The translations under genes and the position numbers were made by a program. From IMG/VR virus record IMGVR_UViG_3300005527_000069, positions 1-60,370 of that record: a stretch of DNA of 60,370 nt, one strand, 5' to 3'. Below, in pieces: positions 14,774-22,427 of the stretch. This DNA is from a virus. Every line of letters begins with the position of its first letter. Positions within the stretch are counted from its first letter, which is position 1. A model generated the notes under the pieces. The model was not told the DNA's origin. It was given only the letters and a program-made list of their open reading frames with translations, and did no database searches.

Positions 14774-15759
14774 TCGACATATTTTCTTATCTACCAGCCA
14801 AACGCAAAAGCACAAGTTCTGGCTGGATTTCATTCAATGCTCCGTGTTGTGTTCACAATGGTGAAAGCCAGGATCGACGACAGCGCGGTGGAATCAAGGC
14901 CACTGACCAAGGTTGGAGTTTCCACTGTTTCAATTGCGGATTCACTGCCAGCTTCATCCTGGGTCGCAATCTTTCATTCAAGGCTCGCAGACTGTTGCAA
15001 TGGCTTAATGTTCCACAACAAGAAATAGAATATATAAATCTCGAAAGCCTCAAACATCGAAACATCCAAGGCATACTGGATGATCGACAGCGCACTGCCA
15101 ATGTGGTGCAGGGCATCGAGTTTGAAGATCGAGAACTGCCGGAAGAATTCGCATTGGTGGATCGCGACATGTCAGTGCATTGGCAGTATCTCAGAGATCG
15201 TTGTGTGCCCGAGGATTATCCCATAGGTATGATCCATGGCCGGCCTGATGACAAATTCAGTCGTAGGCAAGGTGTGATCATACCGTTTACCTATGATGGA
15301 CGCATAGTAGGACACACACGTAGATTTTTTGATGATCATAATCCTCGCTACGTCCACGACATGCAACAGGGCTATGTGTTTGGCACAGATCTACAGCGAC
15401 CAGATTGGCAGCATGTGATCGTGGTGGAAGGCATATTTGATGCTCTCAGCATCGGTGGATTGGCAGTATTGCATGCTGAAATCAATGATACCCAAGCGAG
15501 ACTGATACGCAGTATTGGTCGAGAAGTCACAGTGGTGCCCGATCAAGACAAGGCCGGTCTCAAGTTGATAGATTGTGCTATAGAACTGGGTTGGGCAGTG
15601 AGCATACCAGACTGGCCAGCGGATGTCAAGGACGTTAACGATGCAGTGATACGCCAAGGACGATTGGCCACGCTGTTGAATATTTTCCAGCATCGATGCA
15701 CCAGTAAAATAAAAATTGAAATGGCTCGGAAGAATCTCATGAGGAAACTCCATGTCTAG
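14770..15759 (+). CDS. 61: DNA primase, T4 gp61-like
   Basis: A 329-residue protein from a GTG overlapping the previous TGA. An N-terminal zinc ribbon uses C26/C27-V-H29 and C53-F-N-C56. The TOPRIM domain has VVEGIFDALS (Glu220) and D258-Q-D260 (VVPDQDKAG), the catalytic acidic residues for primer synthesis. It should make RNA primers for lagging-strand synthesis together with the gp41 helicase encoded 1.4 kb downstream. The gene overlaps the next SGNH gene by 8 nt. Assignment is firm from motif order and neighbours. Confidence 0.92.
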   Translation: MIDIFSYLPAKRKSTSSGWISFNAPCCVHNGESQDRRQRGGIKATDQGWSFHCFNCGFTASFILGRNLSFKARRLLQWLNVPQQEIEYINLESLKHRNIQGILDDRQRTANVVQGIEFEDRELPEEFALVDRDMSVHWQYLRDRCVPEDYPIGMIHGRPDDKFSRRQGVIIPFTYDGRIVGHTRRFFDDHNPRYVHDMQQGYVFGTDLQRPDWQHVIVVEGIFDALSIGGLAVLHAEINDTQARLIRSIGREVTVVPDQDKAGLKLIDCAIELGWAVSIPDWPADVKDVNDAVIRQGRLATLLNIFQHRCTSKIKIEMARKNLMRKLHV

Positions 15760-16459
15760 ATTGATCGTGTATGGCGACAGTTATAGCACACCAGGATTCT
15801 GTGTAGATGTCAAGGATTCTTGGTGGGGCTTAATGGCTGCTGCCTTGCAAGTTGATAGTGTAGAAAACTACAGTTGGCCAGGAAACAACGTAGATAGCAT
15901 ATCACATCTCATAGTGGCTGGTTCTGGATTTAGTCCTAACGATTATGTAATAGTGGGTGTGCCCCCTATCGAGAGATTTACTGTGTATGATTATGATGGT
16001 ATGGCTCCTAGTTATCATAGATTTTTTGGCAATCTAGAACCCATAGATCAACCATGCTTACGAGAACATGATGGGCTCAGGCAAGTCACTACTCATCAGC
16101 TGGGCCAAGGCTATGTAATGTCATGGAATCGTAGTTGGCAAGAAGCACAGGCTCTTAGAGAATTATTTTTATTGACTAGATATATCCAAGGATGGACTAG
16201 CAATTATCTCATCGTGAATCTCGCCGAACCATTCCAGCCCAAGACCGAGTGGCCAACACTGGCCAGTATACAGAGAAGATTTTTAGCAGATCCGCACAGT
16301 ATCCTGTTTGAAGATACCTACTTCAGCACTAACAAAAATGTCCATCGTCCCGTGGACTTTGATACTCACGGATGGCACGGTCACTATGGATCTGCGGGCA
16401 ATCATCATTGGTATGAAAAAGTATTGTGTCCTCGCATGCAGGAGTTAGGATGGCTATGA
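15752..16459 (+). CDS. SGNH/GDSL-family hydrolase-like protein (copy 2)
   Basis: A 235-residue protein. RLIVYGDSYSTPGF at the start is the GDS block I (Ser9 as nucleophile), YSWPGNNVDSISHLI looks like block II and DYVIVGVPPIERF like block III. The C-terminal GWHGHYGSAGNHHWYEKV region supplies His residues where block V is expected, though it departs from D-x2-H. It lies between primase and another SGNH-like gene in tight overlaps, with no fibre motifs. Probably a cytosolic or virion-associated esterase; substrate unknown. Confidence 0.6.
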   Translation: MSRLIVYGDSYSTPGFCVDVKDSWWGLMAAALQVDSVENYSWPGNNVDSISHLIVAGSGFSPNDYVIVGVPPIERFTVYDYDGMAPSYHRFFGNLEPIDQPCLREHDGLRQVTTHQLGQGYVMSWNRSWQEAQALRELFLLTRYIQGWTSNYLIVNLAEPFQPKTEWPTLASIQRRFLADPHSILFEDTYFSTNKNVHRPVDFDTHGWHGHYGSAGNHHWYEKVLCPRMQELGWL

Positions 16460-17145
16460 ATTATTTTGGCGGCTGTAGCATCACCATGGGTGCAGGTTTC
16501 GAGAGCCAACAAAATGATCCCAGGATCTATCCCAATCTCATTGGCCATGCAGACAACGATGCCGAAGGTGGATCCAGCAATCTAAAAATTTTTACCCGAG
16601 CAGCCAAGGCTTTATTGGATCGTCGACATGATCGATATTTTGTGCAATGGAGTGCTTTGCACAGACACTGGGTTTACCCCAGCGCCAACCAGGGATTTTA
16701 TATCGGTGCCGACACTGATAGCAATCTAATAGATAAAAAGTTTGTGGCCCAATATCAATTGCTTAATCACGATTATAGTAATATAATGTCATTGATAGAC
16801 TATACCAGGATACTGCAACAGATGTCCGATGATGCTGGAAAAGATATATGGTTTATCAATGGCATGATTCCTTGGACCCAAGACATGTTGACCAATCAAT
16901 CTCACAGTGACTATGCCAAGACCTTATATCAAGATCTAGATGATGATCAAACTCGAGATTTCAGTGAACGGTTGCGCAATAATCTTGAATTGATAGACTG
17001 GACACAATGGGTAAACCCGTGGCACAGCATCGTGGATCTCAAACTGGACCATGCACCGTTGGATGATCATCCGGGCGCTGCCACGCATAGAAAAATCGCT
17101 GACATGATACAACAACACATAGATACATCGAGAGAAACCCAATGA
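16450..17145 (+). CDS. SGNH-like hydrolase (copy 3)
   Basis: 231 residues from the ATG at 16450, chosen because AGGAGTTAGG lies just upstream; earlier in-frame codons fall within the preceding gene. NYFGGCSITMGAGFES is a block I-like G-C-S motif, DRYFVQWSALHRHWV is block III-like and LDDHPGAATHRKIADMI gives the D-D-H-P / H catalytic end of SGNH enzymes. It is more diverged than the 14033 copy. It ends 4 nt into the gp41 helicase gene, so it is in the replication operon by position. Confidence 0.6.
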   Translation: MAMNYFGGCSITMGAGFESQQNDPRIYPNLIGHADNDAEGGSSNLKIFTRAAKALLDRRHDRYFVQWSALHRHWVYPSANQGFYIGADTDSNLIDKKFVAQYQLLNHDYSNIMSLIDYTRILQQMSDDAGKDIWFINGMIPWTQDMLTNQSHSDYAKTLYQDLDDDQTRDFSERLRNNLELIDWTQWVNPWHSIVDLKLDHAPLDDHPGAATHRKIADMIQQHIDTSRETQ

Positions 17146-18539
17146 AAGATTATTCCGTAGAAGTCCAAAAGTTGTTCCTGGAGTTTATGATGCAGGACGC
17201 ACAGAGTTACGTGCGAGTGCAGAACATATTCAATGAAGAAAACTTTGATCGCAGCCTGCGTAGTGCCGCGAAGTTTATCCGAGAACACTGTGATCAACAC
17301 AAAACTTTGCCTGATCGCAAACAGGTTCGAGCAGTGACCAATGTTGACCTACAAGAAATACCCGATATCAATGAAGGGCATCTCGACTGGTTCATGGAAG
17401 AGTTTGAATCATTCACTCGTCGACAAGAATTGGAACGTGCGATCCTTAAGTCGGCGGACCTTTTGGAAAAGGGCAATTTTGATCCTGTGGAGAAGTTGAT
17501 TAAGGATGCCGTGCAAATATCATTGACCAAGGATCTGGGCACAGATTACTTTGAAGATCCGCGATCGAGACTGCTGGCCTTGAAAAATAATAATGGACAG
17601 AACTCTACTGGATGGCCTGCCCTGGACAAATTGCTGTATGGTGGATTCAACCGAGGTGAATTGCAGATTTTCGCAGGAGGTTCAGGTTCTGGCAAGAGTT
17701 TGTTCATGCAGAACTTGGCAGTGAACTGGGCACAGGCCGGGCTCAACGGTTGTTACATCACGCTGGAACTGTCAGAAGGTCTTTGTTCCATGCGCATCGA
17801 CTCCATGATGACCAATACGTCTAGCAAAGAAATTTTTCGAGATATCGATACAGTGGAAATGAAAGTCAAGATGATGCAGAAGAAGGCCGGCGCCTTGCAG
17901 ATCAAATACATGCCAGCACAGAGCACAGTGAATGATATCCGTGCATATCTCAAAGAACTGCAAGTGAAGACAAAGAAACGTGTGGATTTTTTATGCGTAG
18001 ATTATCTAGACTTGATCATGCCGGTGAGTGCCAAAGTTAGCCCCAATGATTTATTCGTCAAAGACAAGTATGTTTCAGAAGAACTGCGCAACTTGGCTAA
18101 AGAACTCAATGTATTGTTTGTCACTGCTTCGCAGTTGAATCGTGCGGCAGTGGAAGAGATTGAGTTCGATCATAGCCATATATCGGGTGGTATTTCCAAG
18201 ATCAACACAGCAGATAATGTGTTTGGTATCTTCACAAGTCGAGCCATGCGTGAACGTGGTCGCTATCAGATACAGTTGATGAAGACTCGTTCATCGAGTG
18301 GAGTGGGACAGAAGGTAGATTTAGAGTTTGACATTGAAAGCCTGCGTATCAGAGATTTAGGCGAAGACCAACAGCAAAGTTCTGGATTTGTCAAGAAACC
18401 CAACATCTACGAATCAATCAAGGCCAAGTCTACTATGAAGGATGACAACAGTGAACCAGCTGAAGATGTTGGCAAGGTCACAGCCGATGTGCAATCAAAC
18501 AAACTCAAACAGTTATTAGGACAAATCAAACAGTCATGA
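17142..18539 (+). CDS. 41: Replicative DNA helicase, T4 gp41 / DnaB-like
   Basis: A 465-residue RecA-fold hexameric helicase. The N-terminal helical domain spans ~1-140 (LPDRKQVRAVTNVD). Walker A is GGSGSGKS at residues 179-186, Walker B is FLCVDYLDLI (about residues 283-292), and NVLFVTASQLNR is the sensor (H4-like) motif with Gln. GRYQIQLMKTRSSSGVG carries the arginine finger region near the C-terminus. It unwinds duplex ahead of the polymerase and partners with gp61 primase. It overlaps neighbours by 4 nt on both sides. The C-terminal ~60 residues are polar and low in complexity. Confidence 0.93.
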   Translation: MKDYSVEVQKLFLEFMMQDAQSYVRVQNIFNEENFDRSLRSAAKFIREHCDQHKTLPDRKQVRAVTNVDLQEIPDINEGHLDWFMEEFESFTRRQELERAILKSADLLEKGNFDPVEKLIKDAVQISLTKDLGTDYFEDPRSRLLALKNNNGQNSTGWPALDKLLYGGFNRGELQIFAGGSGSGKSLFMQNLAVNWAQAGLNGCYITLELSEGLCSMRIDSMMTNTSSKEIFRDIDTVEMKVKMMQKKAGALQIKYMPAQSTVNDIRAYLKELQVKTKKRVDFLCVDYLDLIMPVSAKVSPNDLFVKDKYVSEELRNLAKELNVLFVTASQLNRAAVEEIEFDHSHISGGISKINTADNVFGIFTSRAMRERGRYQIQLMKTRSSSGVGQKVDLEFDIESLRIRDLGEDQQQSSGFVKKPNIYESIKAKSTMKDDNSEPAEDVGKVTADVQSNKLKQLLGQIKQS

Positions 18540-19144
18540 TAGATCAGGATTTGATCGAGAACAACAAGAAACATCTAGCGTCTTGCATCTCCAACAGACT
18601 GTCTACCCCTATAGCAGATTTGTATCAGATAACAGATGTCTTAGATCTTGCGATATTACAAAAACTCAATCAGTATGTTTCATCGGTTTCCATTGACAAA
18701 TGGCAAACAGTGGAAGGTCAAGAAACTCTTCCTAGACAAAAAATCACTTGGGATTTTGATACAGTGATAGAAGAGTTGCATGAAATATTTGATTCTGCGA
18801 CAGATCTGATCAATGAAACGTTTACAGACCCCTATAAACATTTCTGGGGAGTATCGCTCTGGAAAGATGAAGCGGGATATGAAATTGGTTGGCACACTGA
18901 TAATCCTGACATCGATGTTGCCATGCAAATATATCTCTACACTTCATCTGGGGTGGGAACAATCTTTGGATCGGAACACACTCCGATCCTGATACCCAGT
19001 GAGCACAACTCAGGGTATCTAATCCAACATGATAGAACAGACAAAATCTCTCATAGGTCAGAGAGTGTAGTTTCAGCCGGAACTACCCGCTACATCTTAT
19101 ACGCTGTGTGGAGTCGCATCTCCAAGCATCTTACCGATACCTAA
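18536..19144 (+). CDS. 2-oxoglutarate/Fe(II)-dependent oxygenase-like
   Basis: A 202-residue protein. The double-stranded beta-helix core is visible: GYEIGWHTDNPDIDVAMQIY gives the H-T-D metal motif (about residues 122-124), and KISHRSESVVSAGTTRYILY gives the distal His, with the Arg of TTRY well placed for the 2-oxoglutarate carboxylate. Phage members of this family hydroxylate proteins or small molecules. It overlaps the gp41 gene by 4 nt and is convergent with the minus-strand aminotransferase gene (48 nt overlap). Substrate unknown; see the paired amidinotransferase nearby. Confidence 0.7.
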   Translation: MIDQDLIENNKKHLASCISNRLSTPIADLYQITDVLDLAILQKLNQYVSSVSIDKWQTVEGQETLPRQKITWDFDTVIEELHEIFDSATDLINETFTDPYKHFWGVSLWKDEAGYEIGWHTDNPDIDVAMQIYLYTSSGVGTIFGSEHTPILIPSEHNSGYLIQHDRTDKISHRSESVVSAGTTRYILYAVWSRISKHLTDT

Positions 19145-19927
19145 CGATTGTCCTGTTTTATCTTTGGCCACATGTATTATTTTTGTTGGCAAGATATCTA
19201 AAGTCCTACAAATTTCTTGATGTTGACCGCCATAGGAATTCCATAGATAATCTCTTTCAAAATTATCAATCCAATAGCAACCGATAGAAGTGATCACTGT
19301 GTTGGTATCTTTGTAGTAGTCGTTGAATATTGTCACAGAATCCATGGATTTTTGCCTGCTGAATCGTAGTCCTACTCGATTCCATTGTAGGCTCAATTTG
19401 CTGAGACTCACACCAATGCTTTTGATGCAGGGATGATTGAGATCTAGATGGATATCTTTGGCAGTGACAATCCATGCCATATCGATGTGGATATCAATCA
19501 TCCTCTGTTCGCAGATTCTTAGAACATCCTCCCACTCCGGTCTGACATCGCAAAAAGTCCAATGGGGCATGGTGATGATCAATGGCTTGTTGGGCTCAAG
19601 GTCATTGACTTCTACTCCATGTTTGCCCATTAGGGTATAATAAGCATATTCGTTCTTGAGTATCTGAAATCCATTCCATCCATGCTTTTGGACAAAACTT
19701 TCTATATAATGTGTGCATCCCATGGTCACGTCCACATGAGGGAAAGCGTCCCACCCTTGTATATCGTTGATCTTGGTTGATGTGAACCATTCTTTTGCCA
19801 TCGGGAAAAAGTCTTGATAGGTGCTTTGTCTTTGAGCATCGTGATACCATGACTGTCGCAATGATATCATTTTTTGATCTTTCACAGGAAAGAGAGTTTT
19901 TGTTGTTTTAGTTAATTGCCATGTCAT
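19097..19927 (-). CDS. PLP-dependent aminotransferase-like protein (fold type I, short)
   Basis: A 276-residue minus-strand protein. The pieces fit class I/II aminotransferases: VTMGCTHYIESFVQKHG (cofactor phosphate region), NEYAYYTLMGKHG (substrate-side Tyr), LIITMPHWTFCDVRPEWE, DIHIDMAWI (Asp that binds the PLP ring nitrogen) and KSIGVSLSKLSLQWNRVGLR with S-L-S-K as the Schiff-base lysine site. At 276 residues it is far shorter than the usual ~390, so it may be a minimal form or inactive. It ends the minus-strand operon 21457 to 19097 with an amidinotransferase, which suggests amino-acid or guanidino chemistry (inference). Confidence 0.6.
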   Translation of the reverse strand: MTWQLTKTTKTLFPVKDQKMISLRQSWYHDAQRQSTYQDFFPMAKEWFTSTKINDIQGWDAFPHVDVTMGCTHYIESFVQKHGWNGFQILKNEYAYYTLMGKHGVEVNDLEPNKPLIITMPHWTFCDVRPEWEDVLRICEQRMIDIHIDMAWIVTAKDIHLDLNHPCIKSIGVSLSKLSLQWNRVGLRFSRQKSMDSVTIFNDYYKDTNTVITSIGCYWIDNFERDYLWNSYGGQHQEICRTLDILPTKIIHVAKDKTGQSLGIGKMLGDATPHSV

Positions 19928-19933
19928 GATGAT

Positions 19934-20404
19934 TTACTCAAATTGTGAGATAATAAATTTATAAAAAGGACTGAAAAATTCAAACTTCCATGTCCCATTG
20001 TGACTTAACCAAGTTTCTCCGATGATTTTTTCTTCCAACGCAACTCCAGCATCTATCTGTTGTTGTTTCCATACTGTGGAATAGATAGGTTCAAACCAAC
20101 TGCGGTGCCAGATGAGATTCTGCACATCGATACCATCAATACAAACTTGATTCAAGATAACATATTGATCGAACCGAGATCCATTGTTATCAATCACGCA
20201 TTGATCATCTGTTTTGTTAAATCTCTTTAAAGATACTGTGTGTGGGCGATCAAATTCTAGATCATCCTCAAAGGATAATTTGCATTGCTTTTGATCTAGA
20301 GTTTTTGTGCATTTGATACGATCATCAACGGAAATTTCTATCATGGGAAATTTATCCCAAAATTCTGATCTTATGTCGAATTCAAAACGTATTCGTTCTT
20401 TCAT
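19934..20404 (-). CDS. Conserved phage protein of unknown function
   Basis: A 156-residue minus-strand protein, MKERIRFEFDIRSEFWDKFP at the start, a beta-rich middle (KLSFEDDLEFDRPHTVSL) and KIIGETWLSHNGTWKFEFFS near the end. I recall similar sequences in marine phages but know of no function. The alternating hydrophobic pattern suggests a carbohydrate-binding or jelly-roll fold. It lies between the aminotransferase (6 nt away) and the amidinotransferase (start codon directly after its stop), so it is part of the same transcript and perhaps of the same pathway. Confidence 0.55.
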   Translation of the reverse strand: MKERIRFEFDIRSEFWDKFPMIEISVDDRIKCTKTLDQKQCKLSFEDDLEFDRPHTVSLKRFNKTDDQCVIDNNGSRFDQYVILNQVCIDGIDVQNLIWHRSWFEPIYSTVWKQQQIDAGVALEEKIIGETWLSHNGTWKFEFFSPFYKFIISQFE

Positions 20405-21457
20405 TTACCACTCCGTTATATAATAGATGCCGCTGTCCCCGCGCTCAGGCCAATAATCCTCCCGGCCCCCTGATCGATGTATATCACTACAAACGCAGTG
20501 TATTCCGGCATCCCAAAAATATCTAGATTGAAATTCTACCAAATGCGGAGTGATACCTAGAGATTCAAAATATTGAAAAGCCATTTCATCGTAAGCGCCA
20601 CATATGATATTTTTTTCGTCTACTACCAACATATTGACTTCAAAAACAGTTTCTTGCGGATTGCCTAACCATTGTTCTGCCACGGCCATTATATCTGCGT
20701 TGAAATGCCCGTAGTCTACTCCGGGTAGATACCACTTGTCGGCTATACCAACGTGTTGGAGATTTTTATATGTGGTGTCTGGCAGATGGAACACAGACCA
20801 TCCTGGAAAACTTGAGTCATAGACCTTTCTATAATGAGACGTAAAAATATGCCCTGGCCTAATCGGACAAAAAACTCCGTCGTTATGATCTCCAGTGCCA
20901 CTGAGATGCACTCTATAATCTTTGGCTAATTCCTGTGCTACCAGATACGTGTATTTTTTTGATTCTGGTATATTTGGCTGATAATCTATCAGTATATCTT
21001 TTCCGGCCCGCACCACGCTGGCAAAAATCATCCAGGCCCATGGTTCTGGTGTAGCACGGTCAATGACATGTATTTTTTGTCCTGCTTGGCGATAATCATC
21101 TACAGCACGTTGATAGGGATTTACTTCGGACGTGTATTGAGGCATGAGATGCAAAGTATCTCCTAGTGTCAGTGCTATGTCGCATGGACTTACCGGTGGT
21201 TTAAGCAAATGATCATGTTCGTCTAAAAAGTCGTCTATACGATCGAATTGAGGCCTGACTACTGTGACACCTAATTTTTCCAATGTGTCTGTTAGATTGT
21301 CAAAATCTTTGTTGGTAATTTCAGTGATTTTTGCAAAAATATCGTGGGATTTGTTGCCAAGATGCTGGTAAAAATCTGCAGGATAAGTGCCACCTACCCA
21401 TACTTCTTTCAATGGTTGCCATTGGCTGTGACTTGAAACTTTACGTTGACTTATCAT
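20405..21457 (-). CDS. Amidinotransferase-family enzyme (copy 1)
   Basis: A 350-residue minus-strand protein. The start SHSQWQPLKEVWVGG fits the first strand of the guanidine-modifying/amidinotransferase fold, SGTGDHNDGVFCPIRPGHIF holds the catalytic His-Asp region, and FWDAGIHCVCSDIHRSGG holds the C-terminal catalytic Cys. Such enzymes move or hydrolyse the amidino group of arginine. A GTAAATATCC element lies just upstream on this strand. It heads a three-gene operon with a PLP enzyme, facing an oxygenase, which resembles arginine-derived metabolite clusters (inference). The donor/acceptor pair is unknown. Confidence 0.75.
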   Translation of the reverse strand: MISQRKVSSHSQWQPLKEVWVGGTYPADFYQHLGNKSHDIFAKITEITNKDFDNLTDTLEKLGVTVVRPQFDRIDDFLDEHDHLLKPPVSPCDIALTLGDTLHLMPQYTSEVNPYQRAVDDYRQAGQKIHVIDRATPEPWAWMIFASVVRAGKDILIDYQPNIPESKKYTYLVAQELAKDYRVHLSGTGDHNDGVFCPIRPGHIFTSHYRKVYDSSFPGWSVFHLPDTTYKNLQHVGIADKWYLPGVDYGHFNADIMAVAEQWLGNPQETVFEVNMLVVDEKNIICGAYDEMAFQYFESLGITPHLVEFQSRYFWDAGIHCVCSDIHRSGGREDYWPERGDSGIYYITEW

Positions 21458-21461
21458 ATAA

Positions 21462-21471
21462 GGATATTTAC
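21462..21471 (-). promoter_or_regulatory. Putative late promoter, minus strand
   Basis: GTAAATATCC on the minus strand, a few nt before the ATG at 21457 that begins the amidinotransferase operon. Confidence 0.45.
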
Positions 21472-21487
21472 AGATACGTAAAATCTA

Positions 21488-21497
21488 CTAAATAATT
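21488..21497 (+). promoter_or_regulatory. Putative late promoter CTAAATAATT
   Basis: It lies 14 nt upstream of the ATG at 21512, divergent from the minus-strand element at 21462-21471. Confidence 0.45.
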
Positions 21498-21511
21498 TAA
21501 AGGTTCGGATC

Positions 21512-21757
21512 ATGCACAAAAAGACCCGCAGTATATTAGAAGAACTCGATGCTATGTATATCGAGCGTGATCGCAGGCACGTGATAGAAAATCGTGCTTC
21601 AAACATCATTGCCGGCGCCATCAGGCTCATGGAGCAGATCGATGCCACTTATGATCCAGAGCAGGCAGAAAATCTCCAGCGCAAGCTACTCAACGCCATA
21701 CGCATGCGGGATGCGTCAAAATTCACGAGGACCGTGAGACGCACCGATGAAAGTTAA
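21512..21757 (+). CDS. Small conserved phage protein
   Basis: An 81-residue, strongly helical and charged protein (MHKKTRSILEELDAMYIERD; ASNIIAGAIRLMEQIDATY). No membrane segment, no known motif. It heads a late-type unit and its last 11 nt overlap the next gene. The pattern of small helical proteins preceding the large NTase-ligase-like gene is conserved, by my memory, in marine T4-like phages. Function unknown. Confidence 0.55.
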   Translation: MHKKTRSILEELDAMYIERDRRHVIENRASNIIAGAIRLMEQIDATYDPEQAENLQRKLLNAIRMRDASKFTRTVRRTDES

Positions 21758-22427
21758 ACAGGTCACTAACGAAGGTATTTTCCAAGATTTGGCCACCATT
21801 GGGCGTGCCGAGCAAGATCGCATGGCCCAAAGCCGTTCGGCCATGATGGGCAAGGCCGGAGCCGCGATCAAAGGCGCCATGGGCAAAATACCCGGCGTCA
21901 GTGCCATCCAGCAAACAGCCGCTGCCATCAAACAGGCCGCACAAGATACTACCATCCGGCAACTGGCAGATAAACTGGCCGCCGCATGGGACACAGAAGC
22001 CAAGAAAATAAACGCTGGCAAGACTGCTGGACAGGTCATGGATGCGGATGAATACAAAAAACGAGCGGCTGCCTGGTTAGAGCAAGCCATGCAAGGACAG
22101 GTCGCTGTGGATGAGCGCAACATGGACAAGTATATCACCCAACCAGCCATAGAACAGATGCGTGAATATCTGGCCAAGCATTTTTTGCCCGCCTACAAAG
22201 TCAGCAAAACCGCAGTGGCTCCGGAAATACCTAACGGATACAATGTGATGGTGCGTGGCGGCAGGGCAGGAACTACCGAGATTCCTGACGAAATCTACAC
22301 CTGGGCCAATGGTCGTTGGACCAGTGCCAGCGGCCAACAGGTCATCGCCGGCACACCATTGCACAACAGTCTTTCACAGGATGCCGCAGGCAAAATCAAG
22401 TCCACCACAGTTTCGCAGGCCATATGA
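21747..22427 (+). CDS. Ala/Lys-rich helical phage protein
   Basis: A 226-residue protein. The first ~110 residues are Ala/Gln/Lys-rich helices (KAGAAIKGAMGKIPGVSAIQ; AAAIKQAAQDTTIRQLADKL), as in scaffold or core-type proteins. The C-terminal third is Gly/Thr/Ser-rich with a YTWANGRWTSASGQQV block, a short motif often seen in marine T4-like phage proteins ('Y-x-W-x-N-G-x-W'). I cannot assign a role. It overlaps the next gene by 4 nt (ATGATGAG). Confidence 0.5.
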   Translation: MKVKQVTNEGIFQDLATIGRAEQDRMAQSRSAMMGKAGAAIKGAMGKIPGVSAIQQTAAAIKQAAQDTTIRQLADKLAAAWDTEAKKINAGKTAGQVMDADEYKKRAAAWLEQAMQGQVAVDERNMDKYITQPAIEQMREYLAKHFLPAYKVSKTAVAPEIPNGYNVMVRGGRAGTTEIPDEIYTWANGRWTSASGQQVIAGTPLHNSLSQDAAGKIKSTTVSQAI

